Shown here: positions 4,765-5,857 of the stretch, in pieces
How the letters are laid out: each line of letters opens with the position of its first letter
Position numbering within the stretch: the stretch's first letter is position 1
From: Actinomycetota bacterium
Lineage (GTDB): Bacteria; Actinomycetota; Actinomycetes; Propionibacteriales; Nocardioidaceae
Length of the DNA stretch: 5,857 nucleotides
Assembly: GCA_009702305.1 (NCBI GenBank)
Contig: WLIH01000198.1
Coordinates: 1 to 5,857 of the forward strand
Reading direction: 5' to 3'
Notes under the pieces: generated by a model
Seen by the model: only the letters and a program-made list of their open reading frames with translations
What the model was told of the DNA's origin: nothing
Database searches by the model: none
Position numbers and translations under genes: made by a program

Positions 4765-5857
4765 CTACTCGACGGGCAGGCCGAGTCCTCGCGCGATGAG
4801 CATGCGCTGCACCTCCGAGGTGCCCTCCCCGATCTCGAGCACCTTGGCGTCGCGGTAGAACCGGGCGACGGGGTACTCCTCCATGAAGCCGTAGCCGCCG
4901 AACACCTGCGTCGCGATCCGGGTGGCCGTGACCGCCGACTCCGTCGAGTAGAGCTTCGCGACGGCGGCCGCCTGCTTGAACTGCTGGTACGGCGCACCCG
5001 CGTCCTTGAGGGCAGCCGCGCGGTAGGTCAGCAGGCGTGCGGCGTGGACCATCACCTCCAGATCCGCGATCTGGAAGGCCACGCCCTGCTTGCGGCCGAT
5101 CGGGCCGCCGAAGGTCTGCCGCTGCCCGGCGTACTCGACGGCCATGTCGAGGCAGGCCTGAATGCACCCGACGGAGAGGGCGGAGATCGCGACCCGGCCG
5201 TCGTCCAGGGTGGCGAGGAACTGCGCGTAGCCCCGGCCGCGCTCACCGAGGAGATGGTCGGCCGGGACCCGGGCGCCCTCGAACGAGAGCGGGTGGGTGT
5301 CGGACGCGTGCCAGCCGAGCTTGTCGTAGGCCTTCTCCGCGACGAATCCCGGTGTCCCGCTCGGCACCGTGATGGCCGAGATCTCGGGCCGGCCGTCGTC
5401 CCGGGTCCCGGTGCGCGCCGTGACGGTGACCAGCGACGTGATGCTCGAGCCGGAGTTGGTGATGAACTGCTTGGCGCCGTCGATCACCCACTCACCGTCG
5501 TCGAGCGCCGCTCTGGTCGTGGTCGCTCCGGCATCCGAGCCCGCACCGGGCTCCGTCAGACCGAAGCCGGCCAGGGTGCGACCGGCGACCAGATCGGGCA
5601 GCCACCGCTCCTGCTGCTCACGCGTGCCGAAGGTCAGGATCGGGTTGATCCCGAGCCCGACCGCCGCCTGGAGGGTGATCCCCATCGACTGGTCCACCCG
5701 TCCGATCTCCTCGATCGCCACGCACAGGCTGGTGAAGTCGCCGTCCTCGCCGGCCCCTCCGAACTCCTCCGGGGACGTCAACCCGAACAGGCCGAGCTCG
5801 CCCATCTCCTGCACGACGTCGACCGGGAAGTGGTGCTCACGGTCCCACTGCGCCGCA
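4765..5857 (-). CDS. Acyl-CoA dehydrogenase (partial, N-terminus beyond window)
   Basis: This FAD enzyme introduces an alpha,beta double bond into acyl-CoA and passes electrons to electron-transfer flavoprotein. In the window 363 residues are visible, starting AAQWDREHHFPV; by comparison with the usual length of about 385, some 20-30 N-terminal residues lie outside. An in-frame GTG at 5814 is internal, because family-like sequence continues upstream of it. Motifs (numbered from the first visible residue): LTEPGAGSDAGA (100-111), the family signature; RQTFGGPIGRKQ (246-257); QVFGGYGFMEEYP (317-329); and EIGEGTSEVQ (341-350), with the catalytic-base Glu344 in the position used by medium-, short- and short-branched-chain enzymes rather than the isovaleryl-CoA type. 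The substrate is not settled; short branched-chain acyl-CoA is a reasonable guess from general resemblance to streptomycete AcdH-like enzymes. It is the first visible gene of a minus-strand run of three. Confidence 0.95.
   Translation of the reverse strand, partial: AAQWDREHHFPVDVVQEMGELGLFGLTSPEEFGGAGEDGDFTSLCVAIEEIGRVDQSMGITLQAAVGLGINPILTFGTREQQERWLPDLVAGRTLAGFGLTEPGAGSDAGATTTRAALDDGEWVIDGAKQFITNSGSSITSLVTVTARTGTRDDGRPEISAITVPSGTPGFVAEKAYDKLGWHASDTHPLSFEGARVPADHLLGERGRGYAQFLATLDDGRVAISALSVGCIQACLDMAVEYAGQRQTFGGPIGRKQGVAFQIADLEVMVHAARLLTYRAAALKDAGAPYQQFKQAAAVAKLYSTESAVTATRIATQVFGGYGFMEEYPVARFYRDAKVLEIGEGTSEVQRMLIARGLGLPVE

Noticed and set aside
3671..5167. Long Arg-rich minus-strand frame spanning the acyl-CoA dehydrogenase 3' part and the sigma-like membrane protein gene
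   Set aside because: It overlaps two better-supported genes on the same strand in another frame, is dominated by Arg/Gly/Asp, and shows no domain motif.
5812..5814. GTG at 5814 as the acyl-CoA dehydrogenase start
   Set aside because: Family-typical sequence (AAQWDREHHFPVDV) continues in frame upstream to the window edge, so the true start is outside the window.

Overview
The window is very GC-rich, with strong G/C third-position bias, GTG starts, 4-base gene overlaps and TAnnnT -10-like boxes placed right in front of start codons. This points to a high-GC actinobacterium. The protein repertoire (GH6 glycosidase, Rv3282-like Maf, acyl-CoA dehydrogenase) fits a Nocardioides-like member of the Propionibacteriales, but the genus is an inference from general resemblance and no search was run.

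Layout, left to right. At 1-218 (minus) is the N-terminal receiver domain of a response regulator, cut by the window edge. At 284-1315 (minus) is a membrane-anchored or secreted glycoside hydrolase family 6 protein with its catalytic motifs intact. A 136-bp divergent region (1316-1451) holds a 10-bp direct repeat, a 9-bp inverted repeat around a -10-like box, and a clear ribosome binding site. At 1452-2606 (plus) is an acyltransferase-3 (OafA/YrhL type) integral membrane protein. It overlaps by 4 bp a maf-type nucleotide pyrophosphatase gene at 2603-3208 (plus). Converging on it, with a 59-bp coding overlap, is a GtrA-like four-helix membrane protein (3150-3698, minus). Upstream of that on the same strand are an unusual membrane protein (3736-4689) and an acyl-CoA dehydrogenase (4765-5857) that runs off the right edge. 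No gene-free stretch exceeds 136 bp, and I saw no tRNA, rRNA, CRISPR array or insertion sequence.

How the genes may work together. Maf (nucleotide quality control) and the acyl-CoA dehydrogenase (acyl-CoA oxidation) are ordinary chromosomal functions. The GH6 enzyme, the acyltransferase and the GtrA-like protein could all act on cell-surface or extracellular glycan, but the sequence shows only proximity.

The least explained item is the 317-residue protein at 3736-4689. Its cytoplasmic N-terminus resembles sigma-factor region 4 without any region 2. This is followed by a cysteine-free segment where related proteins often carry a zinc-finger anti-sigma-like domain, one transmembrane helix, and a Pro/Ser/Glu-rich outer tail with an (EP)5 tract. 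It looks like a membrane-tethered regulator built from a sigma-factor fragment and is the best candidate here for something undescribed.
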